From assembly GCA_000151295.1 (NCBI GenBank), contig GG745336.1:560286-602608 (forward strand): 42,323 nt of DNA. The letters are read 5' to 3'. Below the pieces are notes generated by a model. The model had not been told where the DNA came from, ran no database searches, and saw nothing but the letters and a program-made list of their open reading frames with translations. The translations under genes were made by a program, and so were the position numbers. Shown one piece after another: positions 1-10,307 of this stretch (position 1 is the first letter of the stretch; every line of letters starts with the position of its first letter). Origin of the DNA: Allomyces macrogynus ATCC 38327 (Eukaryota > Blastocladiomycota > Blastocladiomycetes > Blastocladiales > Blastocladiaceae).

Positions 1-568
1 TGGCGTCGTTCGACTCGGACCGCAAAGTGGACGTGCACGAGAGCGGCGGGGACGTCAGGACAGACGACTTGGACGAGCGCGTCGACGGCGGCTTTGCGGT
101 GGACATAGTCGTCGTTGCGGCCGTTACGACCGTTGCCACTGGTACGGTAACGGCTTCAAGCGGCCGCCGCGGATCGGGCGCGCCCGCGTACGGAATCGGC
201 GAACCAACCGTTATGGCGCGTGCGGGCGGGGCCATGAACGCGGCACCGACGGGCCCAGCGGATCCGGGCGGACTCGTCGTCGCGGCACGCGCCTCTTCCT
301 GCAGGACCAGCGCCATGATCTGCGCGTCGGTCTGTACGGCCGGGTCTGGACTTGCAGGTTGCTCGGCCGACACGAGCGTCGGGAGCGATCCGCCCGTGCC
401 GCCGACGGAGCTCGTGGGGCGGCTCAGATGGTGCAGGATCGTGTCGCCCAGGTCGAGGCTCGCGTTTGGGTCGGTCGTGGCGGCGGTGCGCGCCGGCGCG
501 CGCAGTGCGTTGGGCAGCTGCGCGGTCGAGGGGCGCACTGAGGGCGGCGGGTGGTCGGTCACGTCCAT
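1..568 (-). CDS. Unrecognised protein, N-terminal part, runs off window
   Basis: An ATG at 568-566 opens a frame that stays open for 189 codons to the left edge, so only the N-terminus is present. The protein starts MDVTDHPPPSVRP and is rich in Pro, Ala, Ser and Thr, so it is probably disordered. Residues about 80-92 (TDAQIMALVLQEE) form a short acidic amphipathic helix that faintly resembles ubiquitin-interacting-type helices; this is only a resemblance. Third codon positions are strongly G/C, as in the neighbouring genes, which supports this frame over the overlapping plus-strand open frame (27-626). The upstream region is 569-1359. I do not recognise the family, and no function should be assigned from this piece. 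Confidence 0.6.
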   Translation of the reverse strand, partial: MDVTDHPPPSVRPSTAQLPNALRAPARTAATTDPNASLDLGDTILHHLSRPTSSVGGTGGSLPTLVSAEQPASPDPAVQTDAQIMALVLQEEARAATTSPPGSAGPVGAAFMAPPARAITVGSPIPYAGAPDPRRPLEAVTVPVATVVTAATTTMSTAKPPSTRSSKSSVLTSPPLSCTSTLRSESNDA

Positions 569-1359
569 GGCAAAAGTTGGAGACTGGAGCCTCGCGCAAG
601 GGTGTGGTTCGTCGAAACGCGGATAAGCGTGGCCGTTGTTCGTGTGCGAGAGCGGACCCGGCAGCGACGGGGTTCGCAAATCACCGCGCAACGAACGTGG
701 TGCGGCGGTTTGTCCAGCGCGAGATGGGATCCAGCGTGGGAGATTGCTGCTAGTCTGGAGCGCGGGAGGGGGCAGGACGGGGAAGCACAGCGTGAGCCTC
801 GATCTCGGCGGCGCGCCGCGATCAATCGTCTGTGCTGCTGCTTGACCTCCAAGTCGCGATCACGATCACGTGTGGACGTACGACACCACAACGGATTCGC
901 TCCACACCGCACCGCCCGCCTGCGGTTGCCCTCGAAACAGACGGCCGATAGACGGCACCGGTCGGGTGGAGAAGCACGGCAAACAACCATCACGATTTCT
1001 CCTCTGGTGCACGTAACCTGCGAATATCGCCTATCGCGGGCGAGCTGCCTCGACTCGCCAAACAGCTCTTATCAGCGTGAGAAACTGTCGCAACCAATAT
1101 TTCCACGATGGACCTGTTGAGCATCTTATCGTTGATGCAAAGTTGCACGAGGAGGCGGCCGCGGAGCTCAGGTCGATTAAGCAGCAGGCGGCCACCAATC
1201 TGGAGATCGAACGTCGGCCCACAAGATGCCGCACAAATCATGTTTGTCCAATACTGTTTCCCACTGCAAATCATTTCTCATCAAAGTGGATTTGGTTTCG
1301 CCTGGCCAAAGCGCAACCAGGGCAGGCACAAAAAAGAGACTCTGTACTTCGTTCCAACT
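569..1359. other. Intergenic region
   Basis: This lies between the start of the leftmost gene (-) and the stop of the PPR-like gene (-), so it should hold the promoter of the first and the 3' UTR of the second. Short open frames exist on both strands but show neither the GC-rich third positions nor any recognisable domain. I see no RNA gene or repeat. Confidence 0.5.
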
Positions 1360-4059
1360 TCACAGCCCCTTGGCCACACCCAGCGCCGTGACCACATCCG
1401 GGTCGTTGAGCAGGTGCAGAGCTGTGGGGAACTGCTCCTGCGCGAGCCGCACCAGCATCTGCTCGATGCGCTCCCCCTTAAGGGAGATCTTTCGGAAGCG
1501 CGCCAGATCTACCATCAGGTTCCGGGCCCCCGTGTCGCCACACAAAACAAACGCTTCGACGAGCGCCGTCACGACGCTCGAGTTGAGGGGCAATCGCGTC
1601 ATGCCCTTCTCGCTTGCCACCGCGGGCGTCGCCCACGCCATATTCGAGAGTGCGCGGAGTCGGAACACGTCGCGCGCGCGGCCCACGGCCTCGGCCATCG
1701 CCGCCGCTGTCTCGGGCATGGGCGGCACGCGGTCAACGGGGTCGGCCGTAATCCACAGTGGGTCGACAATTCCGACCGGCGGCGGGATCGTGTACCGCGC
1801 GCCGAGCCAGAGCGCGGCCGGATCGAGCGGCGCGGCCACGTACTTGTCCCAGAGCGCGAACACGACGTGCGGGGCATTCGCGCGCGCGAGCGCCAGCATG
1901 AGCGCGCCAAGGTACTTGCGGTCGGTCATGGCGGCGTTGCTGCAGTGGAGCTGCTCGATGACGAGCGCGTGCACGCGGCGCGCCTCCTGGTTCAGCCGCC
2001 GCGGATCCTGCGGGATCGCGTGCGCGGCGGCGTCGAGGAATGCGGCCCACTCGCGCACGCCCAGCACGGTCGTGCCGTGCTTGGCCAGGAGAGCGTCGAT
2101 ATGCTGCCGCGCCTCGAGAAACGCCTCTTGCCCCTGGAGAATCGGCGCGTTGCGGCACTTGATGAGCAGCGGGACGACGGTGCGCGCGAACTCGAGTTCC
2201 GGCGCGTCCGACGTCACGGTCGGGTTATTCCTCACCTGGAAGGTAATGATCTTGTTCATTTTCGCCAAGTCGTCTGTGTTGCCCGACACATGTGCGAGCG
2301 ACAAGAGAAGACCTAAAATCGCTGCATTCGGTTCGAGCTTGGCCTGGTAAGTCATGTCACGGAATCGGTTGATCGCTGGGCCGAACCCAGCCACGTCCGA
2401 GGCGGCTCGCATCACCGTCTCAAAGTACGGCAGCGACAACGCAAAGTCGGGCGTCTGGAGCAGCGTCTCGTGCAGGCTTTTCACCTTGTCGTGCATGCCC
2501 AGCGCAGACATGGCCTGGATGAGCGGCTCGTACAGGTCGACACGGCGTGCCGCGGCCGGGATCTTGTCGAGTTTGCTGCCAAATCGCGCTAAGAGCCCCG
2601 AGTAGTCGGCGCGGTCGAGGTACTGCTCCATGACGGCACGGTAGCCGGTGACGCCCGGATTCAATCCCTTGGTGAGCAGAAAGTCGGCAAACTCGGACGC
2701 GTCCGTGGCGAGCCCGTCGCGCTTGAGCCGGTCCATGACAAACTTGATCTGCTCGGGCACGAGCGCGTCCTTGTTGTCGTCGAGCATGTCGCGCGCAAGT
2801 TGGACAGCGTCGCGCGGACCATGAACAGCGACCCTTGCTCGAACAATGGCTGCGTTGAGCTGCGCATTGTCCCACTGGTGCTCCATGACCTTGGCGTCGA
2901 GCGCCTGCTGGACCAGCCGGTTGATGCGCGCGATCCCCGTCTCAGATACCGGAAAATCCTCGACCTTGCCGCTGGCCTGGTCCTCGGCGATGCGCGCGTG
3001 CATCATGGCGATCATGCCCACGGCCGCGTTCGAGATTTCGCGGCGCGCGACCATCAGTTCAAACAGGTTCTCGACGTGCGACACGCGGTCGGCCCTGTCG
3101 TCGAGCGTGCGCATGAAGAAGTCGATCAGGTTGGTCACGGCGTCTTGATTGAGCGCCGACCAGCCGCCTGCCATGGTAATGAGCGTCTCGAGCGATTCGA
3201 CCGCGGCCTTGGCGCGGCGGAGCGCAACCGCTCGAATCACGTTGCTGCAAAACAAGTCGGACCGGTTCTGCAGCAGCATCTTCATGCCGTCAACTTGCGT
3301 GAACCCGTGCACAACCTCCACGACGCCGGCGGTCCAGTCGTCCCGGTCAATCTTGCCAGACGACCTGCGCGGGACCTTGCGCAGGGCAAACGCGAGTTCG
3401 TGCAGCGCCTTGACGACGTCCTGGCTGGACTGTGCGCCGCTGCCACGGCCATGACAATCCAGATCAGCGAAAACACGGATCGTTGACCAGTCGATGTCCA
3501 TGACGGCGGCCTTGAAGTGCTCTGCGTCTTTTCCTTCAATGGCCTTGGCCGCGGCCTGCAGCGATTCGAGTGTTGGCCGGGCCGCGCGCTTGGGCTCAGG
3601 TACTGGCGGCGCAGGTGCACTCGCCCTGAGCTTGCCAGGTGCCGCCGTCCTGCTCGCGAGCATCTCTTTCATCGACTGCGGAGCTTTTGGGCTCGTCTTG
3701 GGTTTCGATTTCGGCTTGGTTTGCCGCGGCGAGCGAGATTCGGTCGCGCTCGAGCGCGACGCGCCCGGGCCTGCAGTGCCGCGCCGACCATCGCGGTCAG
3801 CGTCCCATGAGTTCCAATAATCGCCATAGGAGCGCTTGTTGCGGCTCGAGAACGCGGGGAGCGACGCATGGTAGAGTCGAATGCTGGTGGTGGCCGGAAG
3901 GTGGTCGTGGTGGCCAATACTGGTCGGTCGATGCTGGTCACATGCAGGCAGATGTGGTCGCGCGACATGCTGGCTGCTGTTCCACGTCGACGTGACGGTC
4001 GGGCACACGGCGGTGCGCCATGGCGTTGGTCGAGGAACGGCGATTGCTCGTTGCAGCAT
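1360..4059 (-). CDS. Mitochondrial pentatricopeptide-like (PPR) protein
   Basis: A single uninterrupted frame of 899 aa. The ATG at 4059-4057 is chosen because the frame upstream of it offers only a GTG at 4086. Residues 1 to about 75 are rich in Arg, Ser, Thr and His with almost no acidic residues, ending near RLYHASLPAFSSRNKRS; this is a typical matrix-targeting presequence. A low-complexity basic linker with SPRQTKPKSKPKTSPKAP follows. The rest is all alpha-helical, with helix-pair units such as DLYEPLIQAMSALGMHDKVK and PNAAILGLLLSLAHVSGNTD, spaced like degenerate PPR motifs. Proteins of this kind bind specific organellar transcripts and act in processing, stability or translation. The assignment to PPR is by repeat pattern only and no close orthologue is named. 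The next gene on the same strand ends about 200 bp upstream. Confidence 0.72.
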   Translation of the reverse strand: MLQRAIAVPRPTPWRTAVCPTVTSTWNSSQHVARPHLPACDQHRPTSIGHHDHLPATTSIRLYHASLPAFSSRNKRSYGDYWNSWDADRDGRRGTAGPGASRSSATESRSPRQTKPKSKPKTSPKAPQSMKEMLASRTAAPGKLRASAPAPPVPEPKRAARPTLESLQAAAKAIEGKDAEHFKAAVMDIDWSTIRVFADLDCHGRGSGAQSSQDVVKALHELAFALRKVPRRSSGKIDRDDWTAGVVEVVHGFTQVDGMKMLLQNRSDLFCSNVIRAVALRRAKAAVESLETLITMAGGWSALNQDAVTNLIDFFMRTLDDRADRVSHVENLFELMVARREISNAAVGMIAMMHARIAEDQASGKVEDFPVSETGIARINRLVQQALDAKVMEHQWDNAQLNAAIVRARVAVHGPRDAVQLARDMLDDNKDALVPEQIKFVMDRLKRDGLATDASEFADFLLTKGLNPGVTGYRAVMEQYLDRADYSGLLARFGSKLDKIPAAARRVDLYEPLIQAMSALGMHDKVKSLHETLLQTPDFALSLPYFETVMRAASDVAGFGPAINRFRDMTYQAKLEPNAAILGLLLSLAHVSGNTDDLAKMNKIITFQVRNNPTVTSDAPELEFARTVVPLLIKCRNAPILQGQEAFLEARQHIDALLAKHGTTVLGVREWAAFLDAAAHAIPQDPRRLNQEARRVHALVIEQLHCSNAAMTDRKYLGALMLALARANAPHVVFALWDKYVAAPLDPAALWLGARYTIPPPVGIVDPLWITADPVDRVPPMPETAAAMAEAVGRARDVFRLRALSNMAWATPAVASEKGMTRLPLNSSVVTALVEAFVLCGDTGARNLMVDLARFRKISLKGERIEQMLVRLAQEQFPTALHLLNDPDVVTALGVAKGL

Positions 4060-4262
4060 CGTGAACGATGGGAGATGCACGAGCACCGTTGCTCGCGGCC
4101 GAAGGGCAATGGAGAGAGCTGTGTGTTTTTGGTTCGATCAGGCGCCAAGTTGGCTGCACCATCAAAGGCGAATCGCGTCAAACGAATTGTAGTCTGTCAC
4201 TTTCCGTTCAGCTTGGCCGCTGAGCGATGGGAACGGGTCTATATCCACAAAAATGCAAATTT

Positions 4263-4969
4263 TCATGATAAAATCCCGGTTGCAGGGACTATATTTGCGG
4301 TGCCGCGACTCTGCGTGAACTGGTCGGGCTCCCAGGCCATGATCGTGTCGGTCGGACACGTTGCCGGAACCATGTCGCCCTCGGGCACCATAAACTCGAG
4401 CGCAAGGTCCGGCCTGGTCTCAAGCGCCAAGTCGAGCACGGCCCTAGATGGTTTGGTTCGGTTTCGTCAGTTGTCCCAACCATCGCTCAATGTCGCATGG
4501 TTTCGCAATGAAGGGACATCGAAACGCACTGGAGTTCGATCGAAATCGACGAGATCTCGGCCTCGGCGCGGTTGAGCGTGTCCTCCATGCGCACGCGTTG
4601 CTATGCGAGAGCACCGTCGTCTGAAAACCATATTCGCCTCGCTCGCCGAACCGTAATCGACCGTACCTTGCGCAACCGCGCGAACCGTTGCTGCAGGTCA
4701 TGGTACATGTCTTTCGGGTTCATCCCCTCCTGAGCGCCCGCCGCGAGCTCCGACTCGACCTCGGCCTCGTGCGGAGTTAACGGCACCGCAATGGCCTCGG
4801 TCGACGACGAGCCCGACTTGGTACCGCGCTTGGAACGGGTCCCGCTTGCCGATGCACGCGTCGTGGGCCTTGGCTCCGCTGATGGTCCCGACGCGTCGGT
4901 GATGGACGCTCGTCGCGACGTTGGCGCAGAATGGGTCGTCCCGCGCTCCGACGCCGAGTCAATGTCCAT
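4263..4969 (-). CDS. Small coiled-coil protein, three exons, unknown function
   Basis: Exons on the minus strand are 4969-4667, 4600-4530 and 4443-4263, giving 184 aa. The introns are 66 nt (gtacgg...catag) and 86 nt (gtgcgt...ctag) and both keep frame. The start is ATG 4969 in a good context (A at -3, G at +4); the frame upstream of it has no ATG, only a TTG. Residues 1-65 are Ser/Thr/Arg-rich and probably disordered. Residues about 80-130 form a charged heptad-like helix crossing the exon 1-2 junction (QQRFARLRK then QRVRMEDTLNRAEAEIS). The C-terminus is conserved-looking, with ALETRPDLALEFMVPEGDM. The size and one central coiled coil suggest a subunit of a larger complex, but I cannot name the family. 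No single open frame covers it, so it is easily missed. Confidence 0.6.
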
Positions 4970-5502
4970 TTTCGAGCTGGCCGCAATGAAGAGCACGTCG
5001 TTCGGCCAATTTGCTGGTTCGGCGAGCGAATTGGATGGCGAATTGGCAGCGGCGATGGGTATCAAGAGCGACCCGTGCGGCCACGGCAGGTTCCTGAATC
5101 AATTGCTGAGATTATTCGCGACCTGGAATCGATTGCAGCGAGTCGCCGACGAAATGGTGAGCGTCCGTTGCGAAAATATTTCTTGCAGCGACTGTCGAGA
5201 GGATGTAATTGAAGGATGGGCTGCCCGGAGGTGAGTGCCCTGAGGAGCCTTGTCCCGTGACAGATCAGGGCCAGGGAGGCTGAAAACTTGCCCCAGGGCC
5301 ACCAAAATGAGCGTGGAAACCACCAGGCGCGCGCGGCAATGAAATACTCGGGCTGGACTTTCGTTCCAACGGTAAACTGTGCTCGGTACGTATATAAAAG
5401 GATAGGTATATAGTCCACTCTGTCGCTCTTCCTCCCGTCACCTCTACGCGACTGCCGGGCAGCCCGAATTGCTGACCCGTGCCCTAATCGCCCATGTCCG
5501 AA
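4970..5502. other. Intergenic region with TATA-like AT-rich patch
   Basis: This is the upstream region of the three-exon gene and the 3' flank of the SxIP protein gene. Positions 5392-5420 are unusually AT-rich (TATATAAAAGG, then GGTATATAG). No plus-strand gene starts after this patch, and it lies about 430 bp before the minus-strand ATG at 4969, so its role is unclear. A 5' non-coding exon of the 4263-4969 gene could lie here. Confidence 0.35.
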
Positions 5503-6499
5503 TCAGTTCTTGCGCTCGGCAACCGTCTTGCCCTTCCCCTCCTTGCTCTTCTCTCCCTGGTTCCCGACCGGCCTGCGTACGGCGTTGTCCAGCACATCCT
5601 CGTCGTTGGCCAAGGCCTTGCGCAGCTTGGTCTCGTCCATCTTCTCGGCCGGACGCGCCGCCTTGCCGATCTTGGTCGTCGCCACGGGACGCGGGATCTT
5701 GGACGGCGACGACGGACGCGGTGGCACTTTGACACCCGTGGCCGTCGTCGGGGACTTGGCAGAAGACGACGACGACGACGCGGGACCAGGCACTGTCGCC
5801 GGAGACTGCGGCGCGCATATCTTGCTCGGTGACCCAGGAGCGCCGCGAAGGATCGACGGGACTTGCGGCGCGCGCAGCTTGCTCGGCGACGGCGTGCGAT
5901 TCTTGGTCGGCGATGGCGCGCGGTCCTTGGTCGGCGAGGGCGTGCGGTCCTTCATAGTGATTGGCGACGGAACGCGATTCTTGGCCGTCGGCGACGGCAC
6001 ACGATCGTTGCCCGACGACCCCGCGTCATTCTTGGTCGGCGACGACGACGACACGCTGTGCTTGCCCATGGGCGAGAGCGGGCGCGGCGGCTTCGACCAC
6101 TCGAGGTTGTTGGTCACAATCTCGTCGAGCATCGCGAGCTCGGCGGGCGTGTGCGACCCCTTGGTCTTGAGCAACGGGAGACCGGCGTGCGCATTGAAGG
6201 GCGACGATGGCGACGCGGCACGCGAGTCGTCGTGATCCGCGGGCGCGGCCTTTGGTGGCGAGGCCGGACGGCGGTGGTGGTCGTCCGCATGCTTGCCGCT
6301 TGCCACTGGGGTCGCGGTCGCGGGTTGGCGCGGCGCGGTCTTCTTGCCGGGCTTTTCCTTGGCTTCGACGCGTGAAGAAGGAGCGTGAACAGGTCGACAA
6401 AGGTCGCGCCGGGTTCGCAAGAGCGCACAACGTACAGTACGGAGACGCGGCACTCGTTGCCTTCTCATGCAAGTTGCAGGATGACTTTTCGACGGGCAT
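5503..6499 (-). CDS. Disordered SP/TP-repeat protein with SxIP motif (possible EB1-binding protein)
   Basis: Two exons, 6499-6436 and 6362-5503, joined across a 73-nt intron (gtacgt...cgaag), give 307 aa. The start MPVEKSSCNLHEK is inferred from the strong donor and matching phase; an intronless start at the ATG near 6468 is the alternative. The middle carries back-to-back phospho-site-like units (RVPSPT, RTPSPTK, RAPSPTK, RTPSPSK), each a Ser/Thr-Pro followed by a basic residue, as favoured by cyclin-dependent and MAP kinases. Residues 242-245 are SKIP within SPSKIPRPVA, matching the SxIP motif with flanking basic and Pro residues by which microtubule plus-end proteins bind EB1. The C-terminal 45 residues are charged and helical (KMDETKLRKALANDEDVLDN). 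A microtubule role is inference from the motif. No folded domain is seen, and a serine run (about residues 212-217) is encoded by a short trinucleotide repeat. Confidence 0.6.
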
Positions 6500-6880
6500 C
6501 GTAGCTGGTTGGTTGTAGCTGGTTGGCTGTGGTTGCGGCGAGATGGTGTGTTGGTCGATAAACGAAAGAGCGCGCGTGGCCAGTCGAAGAACGGAGAGCG
6601 AGGCTTGCTGAGCGTCGAGTTGCGGAGATGAAGAGACGCGCTCCCAAGAGCTGGTGGTTGCGATTTACGCTCTGACGCAAAGGCGCGCTGCCAAGGCACA
6701 CGGCACTTGCTGTCGAAGCGCGGATTTGTACATTTCATGATGCGTCTCCCACATGTCTCTGGTAAACGGTGACAATCACAATAACAGCAAAATTTTCCAT
6801 CAAGCAAGCAGCAAGGGCAGCATGAAATGAACGGATTCGACAGCAACAAGGGAAACAAAGACAAAAGAGGCCATGAACGA
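6500..6880. other. Intergenic region
   Basis: Upstream region of the SxIP protein gene and 3' flank of the aminotransferase gene, both on the minus strand. A frame running through from 6864 is present but has non-coding codon use. I see no RNA gene or repeat. Confidence 0.4.
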
Positions 6881-9128
6881 TTACGGCACCACCTTGATCA
6901 CCGGCAAACCCTGAACCGTGGGCTGGGCCACATCGCCGACCGTCAACAAGGAGTTGCTTGCGCTCGACAATTCGTCGTCCTCCTCGTCAAGCCCGCTATC
7001 ATGGTCCGCATCGGCCGCTGCCGCCGCGTCCTGCATCGCCAGCAGCGTCGGCGCCGACGATGACGACCCTCCACGATCCATGCTCGGCCTTGGCGACAGT
7101 GACTGGCGAATCGACTCGGCGGCGCGCTTCGCAAACTTGCCCGGGTACCACCCCGCAACCTCTGGTGCGGCCGTCCCGTCGAGAATCGCCGCGGCCTCGG
7201 CCGGGTGCATGAACCAGCGCGCAGCCTCGACGGCCGCGCCGTGTGCCTGGTACCCGTCGCGCAGCTCTGTCTGAATCGCAGCAGCGTGCACGTTCACGAC
7301 GGCCGTGACGCGGTCCGCGAGCCGTTGCGCGACGTGCAGCGCCTTGGTGTCCGACTCGGGCTTGCCCACCGGAATGGCACACTCGGCTGGATCTTTGAGC
7401 AGGTCAGCGTCGGACACACCGCGGAACGCCTTGTGCGCGAGCGAGCGCATCGTCGTGGGCGCGCAGCGCATCGACCATGCGCCCGACTGCGGGTCGATCT
7501 TGTAGTACGGCAGCAGCCGCCACCCATGGTCGGCGACCCACGTCACGGCTCGCAGGACGGCGTCGACCTCGGCGGTCGGCGTGAAGTAGTTGAACGAGAA
7601 CCGCAAGTAGCCCGGTTTGAGCGAATCGAGCTTGGCGGCGACGAGCGGGCACGTGTTCGTAGCGCACGGCGACGGCTGCGCGGGGCCATGGACCATGCGA
7701 CGGCGCACGGACGGGTCCTGGCTGAGCAGCGTCTGGTAGGTCTCGACCTGCTCGGGCGTCAACTTGAGGAGCGAAATGCCAAACGGCCCAGCACACCTGG
7801 TCAATGATGCCAACTTCGGTCAGCTCTCGGAAACGGAATCGGGAAAAGGGCGGAGAGAGAGCGCACATGCACCCACCGCGCGTTTGCACGCCAAAGAAAT
7901 CGTTCAGAACTGACGACACAAAGTTGTAGTGCAGGAACTTGGTCGGTGCGGTGCCCTCTTCAACGTCGCCTGGCGCCAGGACCTGGATGCAAAACACGGG
8001 CACGCGCATGCCCTGAGTCTCGCCGAGCACGCGAATCTTGGGGTGCTCCGACATGACACGCATCGCGCGCGCGGCCAGCGCGTGCTCCCGCCGCTCAATC
8101 TCGGGAACGCTCATGATATGCTTGACGCGGAACGCGAGCCCGCACCGGATCGCCTCGACGATCGCGGGTGTACCGGCCTCCTCGCGCTCCTCGAGGTCGT
8201 GCAGGTACTCGTGCTCGGAACCCGTTACGAAATTGACGGACCCACCGCCAGGGCGCGTTGGTGCGTCGGGTCGGAACAGAGCGCTGCGCGCGACAAGCAC
8301 GCCAGGCGTGCCAGGACCACCAATAAACTTGTGCGGCGACAGAAACACGGCGTCCTTGTAGGCCAAACCACGGTCTGCGACCGGGACCGTCTCGTCATCG
8401 GCCGGATTCATGTCGATATCCACATACGCCCCGACGCCCGCGTAATCGAAGAAGGCGAGTCCGCCGTGCCGGTGCATGATGCGCGAGAGCGGGCGTGTGT
8501 CAATGGCGATACCCGTCAGGTTACTGCCCGCTGAAAAGGAACCAATCAGGAGCGGCGACCCAGCCTGCTTGGCTTCCACGACATGCCGCTCCAGTTCGAC
8601 TAGGTCCAGCTGGCGACCCGTTGTATCGAGCGGGATCGTGACGACGTTGGCAACCGACTCGCGCCACGGCAAGAGATTGGAGTGGTGCTCCGAGATGGAG
8701 ACGAACACGGTTGGCTTGGGCGCAAACGCGGCCCAAATGCTGCGATCATAAAGCCGCAACGTCGTAGAGAGGTGGACAATGGCCGCGGTGCTGCCCGAAC
8801 CCGTAAAGATCACGCTGTAGAGCTTCTTATCGGCGTTGAGGCACTCGCGAATCACGTTGCGCGACCGCTCGCGCTGCGCCATGGTGCGCCGTGCCGTGAC
8901 GGTCGTGGTCGTGTGCGTGTTGGCGTAAAACGGCAGGATATGGTCGCGGATCGTGTCCTCGATAAATTTGAGCGGGCGACCCGACGCAAAGTAGTCGCAA
9001 TAGATGACCGACCGCGTGCGGCCGATGGGGGACGCAAATGGAGCACGAGCACCAATGACAGACTGCGTGACTGTGCGGACTCGCGCTTCGGTGTCGAGAG
9101 GGTTGAGCAGAGCGTCGATTTGGTCCAT
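6881..9128 (-). CDS. Class V PLP-dependent aminotransferase / cysteine-desulfurase-like enzyme
   Basis: Exons 9128-7867 and 7796-6881, split by a 70-nt intron (gtgcgc...gaccag), give 725 aa. The intron falls inside the conserved GGCMCAGPFG stretch. The fold-type I PLP enzyme is clear: substrate-loop segment YFASGRPLKFIED (residues about 46-58), FTGSGSTAAI (108-117), Asp228 in FFDYAG for the pyridine nitrogen, and the Schiff-base Lys267 in SPHKFIGGPGTPG. A small-domain segment GYLRFSFNYF follows the intron. The last about 100 residues are low-complexity and acidic. Family members include cysteine desulfurases and many uncharacterised class V enzymes, so the substrate cannot be told; at 725 aa it is longer than NifS/SufS (about 400 aa). 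The frame is open for about 200 codons above ATG 9128, but that stretch does not look coding. A broken copy lies directly upstream at 10308-11556. Confidence 0.85.
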
Positions 9129-10307
9129 GCTTGATATGCTTGATGAGCGAGAAATGGAAATTGGATGGTTGGCGCGGTGCGATTGTGCTGCTGGTCGGTC
9201 ACTTGTAGAGACCCCCCGGCTCCTGGCGGCGGCGGCGGCGGGGGTGTTCTTGTTTATGAGCCAAGCTGCTGGAGAGAGACAGCGAGCAGGACTCAGGAGG
9301 GAAAATGGAGCTGATGCGCTCGTTGCGCCGTGCCACCACGATGGCCAAGCATGGGGGCCGGAACGGAGCACTGTCACCTGGTGCGCAAGCACCGCAGCCA
9401 CCTGGGTGTTGAGGGTTGGTGGCCACGACGTGTGGGTGCCTTCGAGCGCGGACCGCTTCTGCGGGGTGACGTTGCGCGAAATGAGCAGGGGAGGACCAGG
9501 GAGCGCAAGCGAGGCTTTGCCAAGGTTGAGGCAAGCAGGGCAAACGGTTGCTGTTTCCGCCGCGCGTCTGCGCCGCCATGCGGAGCATGGGCAGGGCGCC
9601 AACACATGGGCAAGTAACATCAGAATGCGCGTCGTCCAAAATATCGCCACGCAACGTCCTGGCTGCCGCGTCCGCTTTGTGCAAATAGCTTTCCTGCATG
9701 CGCTGCGCTGCGAGCGTTGCGGTACCAGGGCCGGGGAGACGCGTCGGTTCGTGGGTCTGGGTCGTTGATGATATAAAAACAAGTCTCTGCAGCGTCGATG
9801 ATTTGTTGGGATCGTCGGTGGGTGGAGAAAATTGATGCTGCAGACTGGAGCCTGCTCCCGGGGCCATTACGGTACTCCATGATGCAAGCAAATGGACGGA
9901 TGATCCTGAACCGAGCTGATGAAAATGAGGATGAACGGGACTGGACCATCCTAGATCCGTCGCGGTCGAACGTTACATTTCGCTCAAGTATGAACATTGC
10001 GATTTATGTATCTTCCCGTTCTCCACTACGGTATTCGAAGAGCTCGCTTCGCTGCGATTTCTTCAGCAATCGTTGGACTTGCTTTCCCTCTCATCGGAGT
10101 GGTGGCATCACGCCGCCACAGCTCCACGCCATGGCCCGGCTGCTACCCATCACCCCGGACGCTTGCCACTGAACAGTCCAGCGATGTGTTCTCGCCCTGC
10201 GTACCGCCGTCGCTGTCGTCCACACCCAACGGTCGAGCCGTTCGTCACGACGACCGCGCTACCAATCCCCGACAGACAGCGCCAGAGGAAGCGTTGGCCT
10301 TTGCTCG
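9129..10307. other. Intergenic region between aminotransferase gene and its decayed copy
   Basis: Holds the presumed promoter of the aminotransferase gene. A (GGC)n microsatellite sits at about 9222-9242. Short open frames on both strands show no recognisable domain. The first few hundred bases upstream of 9128 stay open in the minus frame, but their amino-acid composition is not protein-like. No RNA gene seen. Confidence 0.4.

Noticed and set aside
27..626. Plus-strand open frame of 199 codons
   Set aside because: It is antisense to a minus-strand frame (1-568) with a proper ATG and GC-rich third positions; the composition of the plus frame is not protein-like.
5392..5420. TATA-like patch as promoter of a plus-strand gene
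   Set aside because: The only downstream plus frames are antisense to the SxIP protein gene; no real plus-strand gene begins there.
9129..9782. Open N-terminal extension of the aminotransferase
   Set aside because: The frame stays open, but its composition (many Arg, Ser, Cys, Trp) and codon use are not coding-like, and ATG 9128 begins the conserved protein.
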